Below are positions 1-8,344 of a stretch of 64,000 nt of DNA, one piece after another. How positions within the stretch are numbered: position 1 is the stretch's first letter; each line of letters opens with the position of its first letter. The notes beneath the pieces are model-generated. The model made no database searches. It saw only the letters and a program-made list of their open reading frames with translations, and was not told the DNA's origin. The position numbers and the translations under genes are program-made. Source of the DNA: Streptomyces griseocarneus (GTDB lineage: Bacteria; Actinomycetota; Actinomycetes; Streptomycetales; Streptomycetaceae); contig PENC01000001.1 of assembly GCA_003674045.1 (NCBI GenBank), positions 186,001 through 250,000 on the forward strand. Reading direction: 5' to 3'.

Positions 1-344
1 TCCGCAGCCAGCCGGGCGAGGGCCTTCCCAAGGGCGGCTCCGCTCCGGTCCGTGCCCTGGAGCATGCGCTGGACTTCAGCACGCCGGGGTCCTCCGACGT
101 CTTTGGCAGACCCTGGTTGTCTCAGGTGCAAGGCTTGTCCAACATAGCAAGGCTCGGCCAGCGGAGCGCGTGGCCGCTGCTGTGGAACAGCCTGCCGACT
201 GTCAGCGGTGGTTCCCCTTCCTCTACCCTCACTGCGCCGACCGCTCAGCCATCACTGCGGGATCACAGCAGGTAGGGTGAGAAGCGATCAGGACCGACAG
301 ACAGACGACCCAGCACGACACGAGGGCGAGGGCGACGAGACGAC
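1..344. other. Left edge, no supportable gene
   Basis: No reading frame here has convincing length, codon bias or a recognisable motif. The stretch may hold the end of a gene cut by the window and the promoter of the DUF262 gene. I see no clear hairpin terminator, tRNA or repeat. Confidence 0.4.
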
Positions 345-1589
345 ATGGCCGCTCTGGAGGACAGCAGCCACGGACGCGCACGGGACCGCCGGTCGGTGTA
401 CGAGCGGTACCAGGACGTGACAGACGAGCAGAGCGTCATCGGCCTGGAGGATCTCTTCCCCCGGGAGACCACTTCCGACGGTCAGCCCACCGACGTCGAG
501 CGGGAGGAAACCGACGAGGGTACCGACCGGATCACCTCGCCCTTCGATCCCGAACACATCGACATCGAGACCCGCACGACCACGGTCGATCTACTGCTTT
601 CCCGGCTCCGCAACGAGATGATCGACCTTGCGCCCGACTTCCAGCGCCGGGCGGGCATCTGGACGGACGAGAAGCAGAGCCGCCTGATCGAGTCGCTGCT
701 CCTGCGCATTCCCATCCCGTCCTTCTACGCCGCCGAGCAGAAGGACGGCAGCTGGGCCATCGTGGACGGCATCCAGCGCCTGACGTCGGTTGCGCGCTTT
801 TTCGACGCCAGGACGGTCAAGGCCTCGCCGCTGAAGCTGAAGGGTCTGGAATACCTTCGCAACTTCGCGGGAGCCGGTCTGGAGGATCTCTCGGGCAAGC
901 TCCAGATCCGGCTGCGCGAGACAGAGGTCGTCGTGCACGTCATCCGACGCGGCACTCCGGAACCAGTCATGTTCAATATCTTCGCTCGCATCAACACCGG
1001 CGGCGAGCCCCTCACCCGGCAGGAGATTCGGCACGCGCTCATCCCTGGCCGCTCCAGGACCTTCCTCGCCGAACTCGCCGAATCCGAGGAGTTCCGCAAC
1101 GCCACCGGCCGCAGTGTGGTCGGGGACCGGATGGCCGACCGCGAGATGGCTCTGCGTTTCCTGGCCTTCCGGTTGACCCCCCCAGACGACTACCGGCTCG
1201 GTGACTTCGATGCGTTCTTGGCGGACGCCATGCACCGCATCAACCGCCTCCCTGCCGTGGACGAGGAGCGCCTGCGGAAGGAGTTCCTCACAGCCATGAA
1301 GGCGGCCGAGAGCATCTTCGGACCGCACGCCTTCCGTAAGTACCGTGCGGGTCAGCAGCGTAAGTCTCCTATCAACAAGGCCCTGTTCGAGACCGTCGCC
1401 GCGAACCTGGCCTGGCTCGGAGTCGATGACCACGCCAAGCTGGGCCAGCTGGACGTGTTGGAGGCTTTCGCTGATCTCATGGAGGACTCGGAGTTCGAGC
1501 GGTCCATCTCCGTGGCCACCGGTGACCCCAAGAAGGTACGGAAGCGGTTCGACGCCGTACAGGAACTGTTTGAAGACCTCCTCTCCTGA
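345..1589 (+). CDS. DUF262 (GmrS/ParB-like fold) protein, defence-associated
   Basis: 414-residue protein. The DUF262 core starts near residue 70, after an acidic N-terminal tail. It contains the diagnostic DGIQR motif at 141-145 (IVDGIQRL), preceded by the PDFQRR segment near 98 and followed by the FARINTGG motif around 210-218. DUF262 belongs to the ParB/sulfiredoxin-like superfamily; in GmrSD and BrxU this fold binds and hydrolyses NTP and controls a nuclease. No DUF1524 HNH nuclease domain follows, so any effector activity must lie elsewhere. The gene is 19 bp upstream of a DUF3696-type ATPase and 1.2 kb upstream of a third gene, all on one strand. I infer a three-gene defence unit. The start is the first ATG, with a weak purine-rich stretch upstream. 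Family assignment is firm; the role is inference. Confidence 0.88.
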   Translation: MAALEDSSHGRARDRRSVYERYQDVTDEQSVIGLEDLFPRETTSDGQPTDVEREETDEGTDRITSPFDPEHIDIETRTTTVDLLLSRLRNEMIDLAPDFQRRAGIWTDEKQSRLIESLLLRIPIPSFYAAEQKDGSWAIVDGIQRLTSVARFFDARTVKASPLKLKGLEYLRNFAGAGLEDLSGKLQIRLRETEVVVHVIRRGTPEPVMFNIFARINTGGEPLTRQEIRHALIPGRSRTFLAELAESEEFRNATGRSVVGDRMADREMALRFLAFRLTPPDDYRLGDFDAFLADAMHRINRLPAVDEERLRKEFLTAMKAAESIFGPHAFRKYRAGQQRKSPINKALFETVAANLAWLGVDDHAKLGQLDVLEAFADLMEDSEFERSISVATGDPKKVRKRFDAVQELFEDLLS

Positions 1590-1608
1590 GCCCCGGAGAC
1601 AACCGAAA

Positions 1609-2733
1609 ATGATCACGCGACTCACCCTGGTCAATTTCAAGGCGTTCCGTCGCCTCGAATTTCCTCTGGGGCCACTGACCCTCCTCACCGGCCTGAACTC
1701 GTCCGGCAAGAGCAGCGTTCTCCAGGCCATCGCCCTGCTGAGGCAGTCTTTCGGCCCTGATCGACTGACGTCTCCTGAAGAGGGTCTGCTGCTCAACGGC
1801 GAGCTGGTCGAAATGGGGACAGCGCGAGATGTGTTGCATGATGATTTTGGTCCCGCAGACGACCTGCTTGCCACCGATGCACCCGTGGTGGGCTTCGCGG
1901 TCGTAACGGATGTTCCCGGTCGGTTCATCGCCCGTTACGATCTTGAGCAACCCGACGAGGACGTGATGGAGGCCTACGACTTCGCTGGTGACTCATCGCT
2001 GCTCGACTCGCCCTTCCAGTACCTTCACGCAGACCGCATCACCCCTGCTGTCACCTACCCGCGTTCCCGGCAGATCGCCATCGACCGAGGTTTTCTCGGT
2101 GTGCGTGGTGAACACACCGTCAATTTCCTCCGCCACAATGCCGAGCGTGAGGTCCCCGATGGCCCACTCCGTCATCCCGGCGCCACCTCTCCTCAGCTCC
2201 TGGACCAGACTGTCGCCTGGATGCAGGAACTCTGTCCGGGCGTGAACGTTCAGGCTTCCGCCATCGAAGGCACCGACTTCGTCCGCCTCTCCTACGGCTT
2301 CGGCGGTACCGCCGGCATCAACGCGACCCGCCGCCGTCGGCCCACCAACGTCGGCTTCGGGCTCACGTACGCCCTGCCCATCGTGGTCGCCTGCCTCACC
2401 GCGACCCCGGAGAGCCTGATCCTCCTGGAGAACCCGGAGGCTCACCTGCACCCCAAGGGGCAGAGCAGGATGGCAGCCCTGATCGCCGCTGCTGCCGCCG
2501 CCGGAGCACAGCTGATCGTCGAGACCCACAGCGACCATGTCCTGAACGGCGTGCGCATCGCCGTGAAACAGGGGGCCTTGGAGCCGCACGACGCGGTCAT
2601 CCACTTCTTTCGCGGTAATGGCTCGGGTGCCGAAGTCATCACTCCTCGCGTCGACAAGGACGGCATGCTCGCCCAGTGGCCCGAAGGGTTCTTCGACGAG
2701 TGGGAGAACTCGCTGGATCAGTTGCTGGACTGA
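1609..2733 (+). CDS. AAA/ABC-type ATPase, DUF3696 family
   Basis: 374 residues from an ATG whose protein opens MITRLTLVNFKAFRRLEFPL, the usual N-terminus of RecF/OLD-like ATPases. Walker A is GLNSSGKSS at 28-36. A late Walker B-like ILLENPEAHLHP is followed by a VETHSDHVLNG switch/H-loop segment, typical of DUF3696 (AAA_21) proteins. There is no TOPRIM domain, so this is not an OLD nuclease. The open frame extends upstream into the DUF262 gene, but homology starts at this ATG, 19 bp after the DUF262 stop. DUF262/DUF3696 pairs recur in defence islands. I infer that the ATPase senses or remodels a target and controls the partners. The substrate is unknown. Confidence 0.88.
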   Translation: MITRLTLVNFKAFRRLEFPLGPLTLLTGLNSSGKSSVLQAIALLRQSFGPDRLTSPEEGLLLNGELVEMGTARDVLHDDFGPADDLLATDAPVVGFAVVTDVPGRFIARYDLEQPDEDVMEAYDFAGDSSLLDSPFQYLHADRITPAVTYPRSRQIAIDRGFLGVRGEHTVNFLRHNAEREVPDGPLRHPGATSPQLLDQTVAWMQELCPGVNVQASAIEGTDFVRLSYGFGGTAGINATRRRRPTNVGFGLTYALPIVVACLTATPESLILLENPEAHLHPKGQSRMAALIAAAAAAGAQLIVETHSDHVLNGVRIAVKQGALEPHDAVIHFFRGNGSGAEVITPRVDKDGMLAQWPEGFFDEWENSLDQLLD

Positions 2734-2766
2734 CGACGAGCCGACAGATTCGAGGGGGGAAAACGC

Positions 2767-3699
2767 GTGCCGCTGCTGTTTTTGAACGAGAAATCGTGGA
2801 GCACGGTCTGCGACCAGGCTCGCGCCGACGCGGCCATGGCCGACTTCGTCGACGTCGTTCGCGCCGTTGCCAAGGAGGACCCGGGTGAGACCGCCCTGGT
2901 CAGCGAGGGCGAGCTCAAGTTGCTGGAGATCGCGGAAGGTTATCCGGTCGGTAAGTGGATCGGCAGTAGCCCGAAGAACCACGCTCGCTGGCAGCGGCTC
3001 CTGGCTCTGCGTAACAGATCTCCCGTCCGCAGCGTCTATCCGGCGCCAGAAGCCGACGACAACCTCGAATACCGCCGCAAGGGCGAGACTGTCCTGGGCC
3101 TGGGTGCCGCGGACTTCATGGACGGCATCGCGGTCAGTCTGCCGGTGGCACCCGAGTGGCAGGCGTCGGCTGTCGGTGTCGAGCGCAGCGAACTCGTCGA
3201 GCTCGACGACGGGACGCTGGAGTTCGCGCATGAGTCTGTCGATGTCCGGCACGTGTCCGGTGTGCCGCATGTCGACGAACACCGGCCCTGGATCCGGGAA
3301 GCGAGCCTGGCCAGAGCGGCCACCGGCCGCCAGATCTGGGAACGCAAGACCGACCTGTACCCGAACCTCCAGTTCCTGCCCCGCACCGAGGCCCAGCTCA
3401 GTGATCTGGACCCGCAGTGGGTCGTACCTGTACGGCGCTGCCTGGAGCGGCTGGAGGCAGCGGTGGCCCTCTGGGAACCGCAGGCGAGGCCCGAACCGGA
3501 GTGGCAGACCAGAGTCACTCCCGAGAGCCAGACACGGAGAAAGGTCTGCTGGTTCAGCGACAGCGACGACGTCAGACGTCTCTTCGAGCTGCATGCGCGC
3601 TTCACCCCAGGGATGGGCCGCATCTACTTCCGTCTGGTCCCGGAAGAACGCTCGATCCGGCTCGCCCACGTCGGCAGCAAGATTCGCCCCGACCTCTGA
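2767..3699 (+). CDS. Unrecognised third protein of the DUF262/ATPase unit
   Basis: 310-residue protein starting at GTG with a purine-rich ribosome site (gaggggggaaa) just upstream. It lies 33 bp after the ATPase gene on the same strand, so it is probably cotranscribed. I do not recognise a family. The sequence is soluble-looking, with no signal peptide or membrane segment, and many Trp and charged residues. The C-terminal part (KVCWFSDSDDVRRLFELHARF, near 260-280) looks compactly folded, and no PD-(D/E)XK, HNH, PLD or HEPN motif is evident. Position alone suggests the effector or specificity subunit of the unit. Codon use matches its neighbours, supporting a real gene. Confidence 0.7.
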   Translation: MPLLFLNEKSWSTVCDQARADAAMADFVDVVRAVAKEDPGETALVSEGELKLLEIAEGYPVGKWIGSSPKNHARWQRLLALRNRSPVRSVYPAPEADDNLEYRRKGETVLGLGAADFMDGIAVSLPVAPEWQASAVGVERSELVELDDGTLEFAHESVDVRHVSGVPHVDEHRPWIREASLARAATGRQIWERKTDLYPNLQFLPRTEAQLSDLDPQWVVPVRRCLERLEAAVALWEPQARPEPEWQTRVTPESQTRRKVCWFSDSDDVRRLFELHARFTPGMGRIYFRLVPEERSIRLAHVGSKIRPDL

Positions 3700-3703
3700 C
3701 CCG

Positions 3704-3884
3704 TCAGAACAGCGACTCCTGCCCCTCCGGTGCCCTCGGCGACTTGTTCCCGGGTGCCGGTGGAGCGGCCTCCATGACCGATGCCGGTGCGGGAGCCGTC
3801 TCTTCCCGCGTCTGACGCTCCCTGCCCGCCAGTCCGCTGCGGTGCAGCACCAGTTCAAGGAGGCGATCTGGTAGTTCCGCTCCA
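3704..3884 (-). pseudogene. Possible C-terminal scrap of a minus-strand gene
   Basis: The minus frame ending at 3704 reads LPDRLLELVLHRSGLAG, then a proline/alanine-rich linker, and closes EGQESLF before its stop, the kind of tail seen on large restriction or helicase proteins. The frame has no plausible start here: upstream it runs antisense through the pPIWI_RE remnant. This could be the 3' end of a gene whose body was lost at the same junction (about 3885) where the pPIWI_RE remnant begins. It may equally be a chance open frame in GC-rich DNA. Confidence 0.2.
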
Positions 3885-4893
3885 GTGCTCAGTGACAGGG
3901 ATGCCTGTGAGCTCGGTCCCAAGTACGCCATCCGTCTCGGCTGCGCCGAAGCCGGCCTCGTCACCCAGTTCTGCCGTCCCCTCGATCCGGACCTGGAACA
4001 GGCGAAGGCGGAGGATGACGCGATGATCCGGGCGGAAGCAGCCTGGGCCGATGGCATCCGGCAGACCGGCACGCGCTTCGTCCCCCGGAAGTCCCTCACG
4101 GGACGGGTCAGGGACGCGGGCCTTGGCTCGGAGACACAGCAGTCCACCCACGTGGCCGCGTTCATCAAGAACACACTGGCAGGCTTACGAAGCACACCGA
4201 CTCTGTTGCTCGTGCACGCACAGGACGTCCGCAAGTGGTGGCCCTGGCTGAAGAACAACGGGCTGGAGCAGGACCGCCTTGGCCTGGGTGACGGGGCAGT
4301 ACAGCGCATTGGTGTCTATGGCAAGCGGCTTCGGGTGGTCTGTGTCGCCGACAACGGGCGGGACGAGACCCCCAGTGGCGGGCGGAGGCAGAAGAGCTCG
4401 ACGAAGAACACACGGGCAAGCAGCAGACCGGCTTCGGCGCGGGTATGTGGGTGCCCCGGGCGGCCGGCGACTCCGGCCGCGTCTTCTACAGCACGGCCGG
4501 TAAGGCGAGCACGCAGTCGAAGCTCACGAAGGAGGATGCGAAGCTCACCCCGCACACGAACGCCACAGGCAAGAACGCGTTCCGGCCGAAGACCAACGCG
4601 TGGAACCCGGAGCTGCTGGAGCTGACCGTCGCCTGCCTTCAGCCGGGCGACAACGCGGAAGCCTGGGCGGCGTTTGCCCACCAGCAGCGCATCTGCGACG
4701 ACGACTACCGTGACGTGCTGCGACTGCCGCTGGTCCTGCATCTCGCACAGCTTGCCGACGAGTACGCGCTTCCGTACACGAGGACGACACGGTGGACCCT
4801 GATGAGAAGGAGTCCCAGGTCTCAGGGGATGCTTCCGGGGACAGCGAGCCGGTGGGGCAGCTCGCCTTAGACTTCGACCTGGACGAGGAATAG
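3885..4893 (+). pseudogene. pPIWI_RE (prokaryotic Argonaute-like) C-terminal remnant, two frameshifts
   Basis: Only the C-terminal PIWI/RNase H-like part of a pPIWI_RE protein remains, about 335 of a usual 900-1000 residues. Frame 1 opens near 3885 (ACELGPKYAIRLG) and runs to about 4372 (VCVADNGRDETP). It continues one base out of phase as QWRAEAEELDEEHTGKQQTG, then GFGAGMWVP, GRVFYSTAGKASTQSKL, AWNPELLELTVACLQPGD and DDYRDVLRLPLVLHLAQLADE, which are hallmark pPIWI_RE C-terminal segments. A second shift near 4778 leads to an acidic tail ending LALDFDLDEE with the stop at 4891-4893. Each shift is repaired by adding one base, the first in the C-run 4369-4373. The N-terminal domains, and the helicase and REase partners usual for pPIWI_RE modules, are absent. 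I read it as a decayed defence gene; sequence error could account for the shifts but not for the missing N-terminus. Confidence 0.8.
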
Positions 4894-4942
4894 CGGGGTG
4901 GGGCCGGCGCCGGGAGGGCTTCGGCATCGGCCCTGACGTCGG

Positions 4943-7087
4943 TCAGCGATCGAGCACCGTTCGTGGCAGGAACTCGCTCGGTGCCCCTGCCCAGGAGACA
5001 TGGAGCTCTTCCCGGGCGCGGGTGCAGGCGACGAAGAGCAGGCAGCGTTCCCGCAGCAGATCCGAGTCGTGCTGGAGGGCGTCGACCGCAAGGGGAGTGA
5101 CCTCGCGTACGAACGGAAGAGCGCCGGCCGTCACCCCGAGTACGGCCACGCAGCGGAATTCCAGCCCCTTCATCGCGTGCATCGTGGCGAGCCGCACCCC
5201 GTCCGTAGCCGCTCCGGGGTTGTCACGGACCCTGACGACGGGAATCCCCGCTGCCGACAGCTTCTCGTACACCTTGCCCAGCAGGAGGTTGAACCGGGCA
5301 CAGACGCCGATCTCGGACGGCCGGATGCCCTGGCCGATCCACTCCCGCACCCGTTCGACGAGCGAGGTGATCTCGGCTGTCTCCGTATCGTGCCGCTTGA
5401 CCCGAGGGGCACGGCCGCGCAGCAGGGAGCGGTAGCCGGCCAGGCTGTCCGTGCCGTCGCCGCCCAGGTCGTCGACAGCGGCCGGAGCCATGATGCCGGC
5501 CGACCAGGCCAGGATCTCCTCCGTGCTGCGGTAGTTGATGCGCAGGCGGCTCGTACGTCCGGTCACGGCGATCCCCAGTGAGCCGAGTGACACCTTGGAG
5601 TCGTAGATCCGCTGGTGCGGATCGCCGGTGAGAAACAGGTCGTCACTGCCGGGCGCGACCGCGCTGCGCAGCACCCGCCACTGGGCCGGGTGCAGGTCCT
5701 GTGCCTCGTCGACGATGACGTGGTCGTAGGCCGGACCGGCCTTCTCCAACAGCCGGGCCGCATGCGCACACACCTGGAGGTAGGTGGAGGCTCCGCGTTC
5801 ACGCAGCATGGACTCGAAGAGTTCGACGGCGCGCCAGAGCTCCTCCCGGCGGGCCGTGGGCAGCCTGCCGCCGCGGCCCCGCCGGATCGTGCCGCAGTAG
5901 GCGTCGAGGTCCCTGATGTCCTGGGCCAGGATGACGTGCCGGTATTCCTGGGCGAGGAACTGCTCCGACCACGGCAGTCCGAGTTTTCTGACGACGCGCT
6001 GCCATATCTGCCGCTCTTCCCGGTCGTCGACGGGGGAAGGGGGCCGTCCACCGAGCTCGGTGACGATCCGGTGCGCGTAGGCGTCGACCGTCGTCACATC
6101 CACTCGGTCCAGCTGATCGCCGTCACCGCCCAGCAGCAGGGCGAGATTCTCCCGCAGGCTGGCGGCCAGGGCGTTGGTGAAGGTGGTGAGCAGGACACGG
6201 CTGTCGGGCGAGCGGGACAGCAGGTGCTTGACACGATGCAGGGCCACGACCGTCTTGCCTGTCCCGGGCCCGCCGGTCACCTGCACCGGGCCGCCGTACG
6301 ACACCCGGTAGGCGACGCGACGCTGCGAGGGGTGCAGGAAGACGCGCCAGGCGGCGAACGGCTTCTCCAGGATCTCGGCCAGCTCGTCCGGCCCGGTCAC
6401 CAGAGTGATGCGGTTCGTGGTGTTGGCGATGGCCACCGCCAGACTCTCGTCAGGGTCGGGTCCGGCATCGGCCGGGCGGCGCACGGCCACGACATCCCGG
6501 TAGACCTCTTCCGGGCTGAACCCTTCGGTGAGGTATTGCAATACCTCGAACTGGTCCTCCGGCAGCAGCGTGCCGAATGCCTCCAGCTGCGGCTTGCCGA
6601 TCACCGTACGGACCGCCCGCCGCACCTGCTCGTCGATGCCGAGGTCGCGCAGCACTGTGTCCGAGTACTTGGCGAACAGCAAGGACGGAGCGTCGGCAGC
6701 TGCCTTCTCCAGAGCAGGGGTCAACTGCTCGATGGCGACGACGTTACGGACCTCCAGGCCACGCGTCGCTGTGTTCGTCGTGTACAGCCGCTTGGCCGCC
6801 CAACTGTAGGCGTCGTCGTGCGGCACCACATTCACCAGGAGGAACACATCGCTGCCGTCGTCGGGCGCGAGCACCACGCCCCGCCAGAAGTCGTTGATGC
6901 GGATGGTCCGCATGCGGGGATCGCGTGCGTTGTCCACGGACTCCAGGTGCAGGCCCTTGTCGGAGTGGAGGGCGGCGACGGAGAGCTGCTGGAACTTCGC
7001 CATTGCCTTGCGTACACCGGCCTTGACGGGTTTCTCCAGGACGTCGTAGCTCTCCCAGAAGCTGTTGGTGAACGCGAGCTGTGGCAC
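4943..7087 (-). CDS. UvrD/Rep-type helicase with RelE-like N-terminal domain
   Basis: 714 residues. Residues about 1-105 (SFWESYDVLEKPVKAGVRKA ... TIRINDFWRGVVLAPDDG ... DDAYSWAAKR) resemble the RelE/ParE/YoeB toxin fold. The rest is a superfamily 1A helicase: a Q-like QRRVAY segment near 255, Walker A GGPGTGKT at 272-279, TTFTNALA at 301-308, Walker B DEAQD at 460-464, GDPHQRIY, the LRINYRSTEEI motif, and the C-terminal LATMHAMKGLEFRCV and FVACTRAREELHVSWAG motifs. It lies about 40 bp downstream of the McrC-like gene on the same strand, so it probably belongs to one McrBC-type operon. Whether the RelE-like part acts as an RNase or as a nucleic-acid docking module is unknown. Confidence 0.85.
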   Translation of the reverse strand: MPQLAFTNSFWESYDVLEKPVKAGVRKAMAKFQQLSVAALHSDKGLHLESVDNARDPRMRTIRINDFWRGVVLAPDDGSDVFLLVNVVPHDDAYSWAAKRLYTTNTATRGLEVRNVVAIEQLTPALEKAAADAPSLLFAKYSDTVLRDLGIDEQVRRAVRTVIGKPQLEAFGTLLPEDQFEVLQYLTEGFSPEEVYRDVVAVRRPADAGPDPDESLAVAIANTTNRITLVTGPDELAEILEKPFAAWRVFLHPSQRRVAYRVSYGGPVQVTGGPGTGKTVVALHRVKHLLSRSPDSRVLLTTFTNALAASLRENLALLLGGDGDQLDRVDVTTVDAYAHRIVTELGGRPPSPVDDREERQIWQRVVRKLGLPWSEQFLAQEYRHVILAQDIRDLDAYCGTIRRGRGGRLPTARREELWRAVELFESMLRERGASTYLQVCAHAARLLEKAGPAYDHVIVDEAQDLHPAQWRVLRSAVAPGSDDLFLTGDPHQRIYDSKVSLGSLGIAVTGRTSRLRINYRSTEEILAWSAGIMAPAAVDDLGGDGTDSLAGYRSLLRGRAPRVKRHDTETAEITSLVERVREWIGQGIRPSEIGVCARFNLLLGKVYEKLSAAGIPVVRVRDNPGAATDGVRLATMHAMKGLEFRCVAVLGVTAGALPFVREVTPLAVDALQHDSDLLRERCLLFVACTRAREELHVSWAGAPSEFLPRTVLDR

Positions 7088-7129
7088 GACGTGAACTCCC
7101 CACCCCTGGAACGGACACTCCGCCGCCGA

Positions 7130-8344
7130 TCATACGGGCAGGTCGGCACGCATCTGCCGGGCCACTGCCTCGATGTCCGCGAGCAGTCCGGCAGGCTCCT
7201 GGTCGAGGTCCAGAGCATGCTGATGGATGACGATGCCGGCGTGCCGTACCCGGTGGGCCGCGTGGAGGGCGTTCCCTTTCGCGTAGATGAGATGGCCCTC
7301 CCGCAGGTGCAGCGCCGTGCAGTAGGCCAGCATCTGATAGAGGTCCGCGTCAGGGTAGCCGTCCCGCTTCTCCGCCTTGTACTTGGCGTCGGCCACTGCC
7401 AGAGGCACGCCGGCATCAGGCCCGTACAGCACGAAGTCCGGTTTCATGCGGATCGCCGTGGCCTCGTCCAGGTGGTGCGGGTCCTGGAGGCGCGCAGTGA
7501 GGCCCGTGCCGCGCAGGTTCTCCCGGAGCGCGACCGTGACGAAGTCCTCGAAGAGCCGGTTCATGTCGAACAGGAAACCGTCGATGCGCAAGCCGCCGGG
7601 CGCGTGGTCGGCCGACGTACCGTCCAGGACGGCACGGGCGAGGCACAGGGCCTGGTGGTAGCGGGCGTTGAGGCGGGACGGATGCCAGACAGGCAGTGAC
7701 TGCCCCCGCACCAGAGGGGTGACCTCGGCGAGCCGGGCCCGCTGGTGCAGCAGACGACGACGTACCCCGGCTGGCACGCCGGGCAGGCGCAGCAGCCGCT
7801 CCACCGCGGCGCGCAGAATACGGTTCTCCGCAATGTCGGTGGTGAACTCGTCGTACGTCACCTCGACCGGCATGGTCGCCCCGAAACGGCGCCGTATCTG
7901 CTCGGTCTCCCGGATGCGCCCCCGGACCACTGGCGAGGTCTCCTCGGTGACCCGGTAACCCTGCAGCAGCCCCTGTCGCAGCGCCCGGTCGGTCTGCCGT
8001 TCCACGGCGTGGGCGAAGGCGGGCAGCAGCTCGCCGTGTGCCGCGGCGTCGACCTGCCCGTCACGCCAGCCGCCGCGCGGGTCGGAGCTGTAGCCGAGAA
8101 GGAAGAAGAGCCGGGCGACGGCCACTTTGGGATGGATGCGGATGGTGAAGGCCGCGCCGCTGTCCGGGTCGTTGACGGTGATCGCTCCCACTTTGCTGCC
8201 GGCCCGCAGCAGCCAGTGTCCCGACGCGTAAGGGTCGGGGGCGGCATCCACGAACCGGCCGGCGGCCAGCGCCCTGCCGATCGCGTCCGGCATGGCATGG
8301 CTGACGGCAGGAGCGTGCTCGACGAGCTCGATCGGAGGAGTCAC
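7130..8344 (-). CDS. mcrC: McrC-like restriction endonuclease subunit
   Basis: 404 residues matching the McrC (5-methylcytosine restriction component) family. A beta-rich N-terminal domain spans about 1-150. The central helical part carries YDEFTTDIAENRILRAAVERL at 164-184, a McrC signature. The PD-(D/E)XK nuclease core has D303 in MKPDFVLYG and D319-A-K321 in AVADAKYK. The ATG overlaps the stop of the McrB-like gene by 4 bp (ATGA), indicating translational coupling. In E. coli the McrB GTPase ring recruits McrC to cleave modified DNA; a similar role is likely here, with target modification set by the McrB N-terminal domains. Confidence 0.9.
   Translation of the reverse strand: MTPPIELVEHAPAVSHAMPDAIGRALAAGRFVDAAPDPYASGHWLLRAGSKVGAITVNDPDSGAAFTIRIHPKVAVARLFFLLGYSSDPRGGWRDGQVDAAAHGELLPAFAHAVERQTDRALRQGLLQGYRVTEETSPVVRGRIRETEQIRRRFGATMPVEVTYDEFTTDIAENRILRAAVERLLRLPGVPAGVRRRLLHQRARLAEVTPLVRGQSLPVWHPSRLNARYHQALCLARAVLDGTSADHAPGGLRIDGFLFDMNRLFEDFVTVALRENLRGTGLTARLQDPHHLDEATAIRMKPDFVLYGPDAGVPLAVADAKYKAEKRDGYPDADLYQMLAYCTALHLREGHLIYAKGNALHAAHRVRHAGIVIHQHALDLDQEPAGLLADIEAVARQMRADLPV

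Noticed and set aside
591..1928. Long minus-strand open frame across the DUF262/ATPase genes
   Set aside because: Antisense shadow of two clear plus-strand genes; no family motif.
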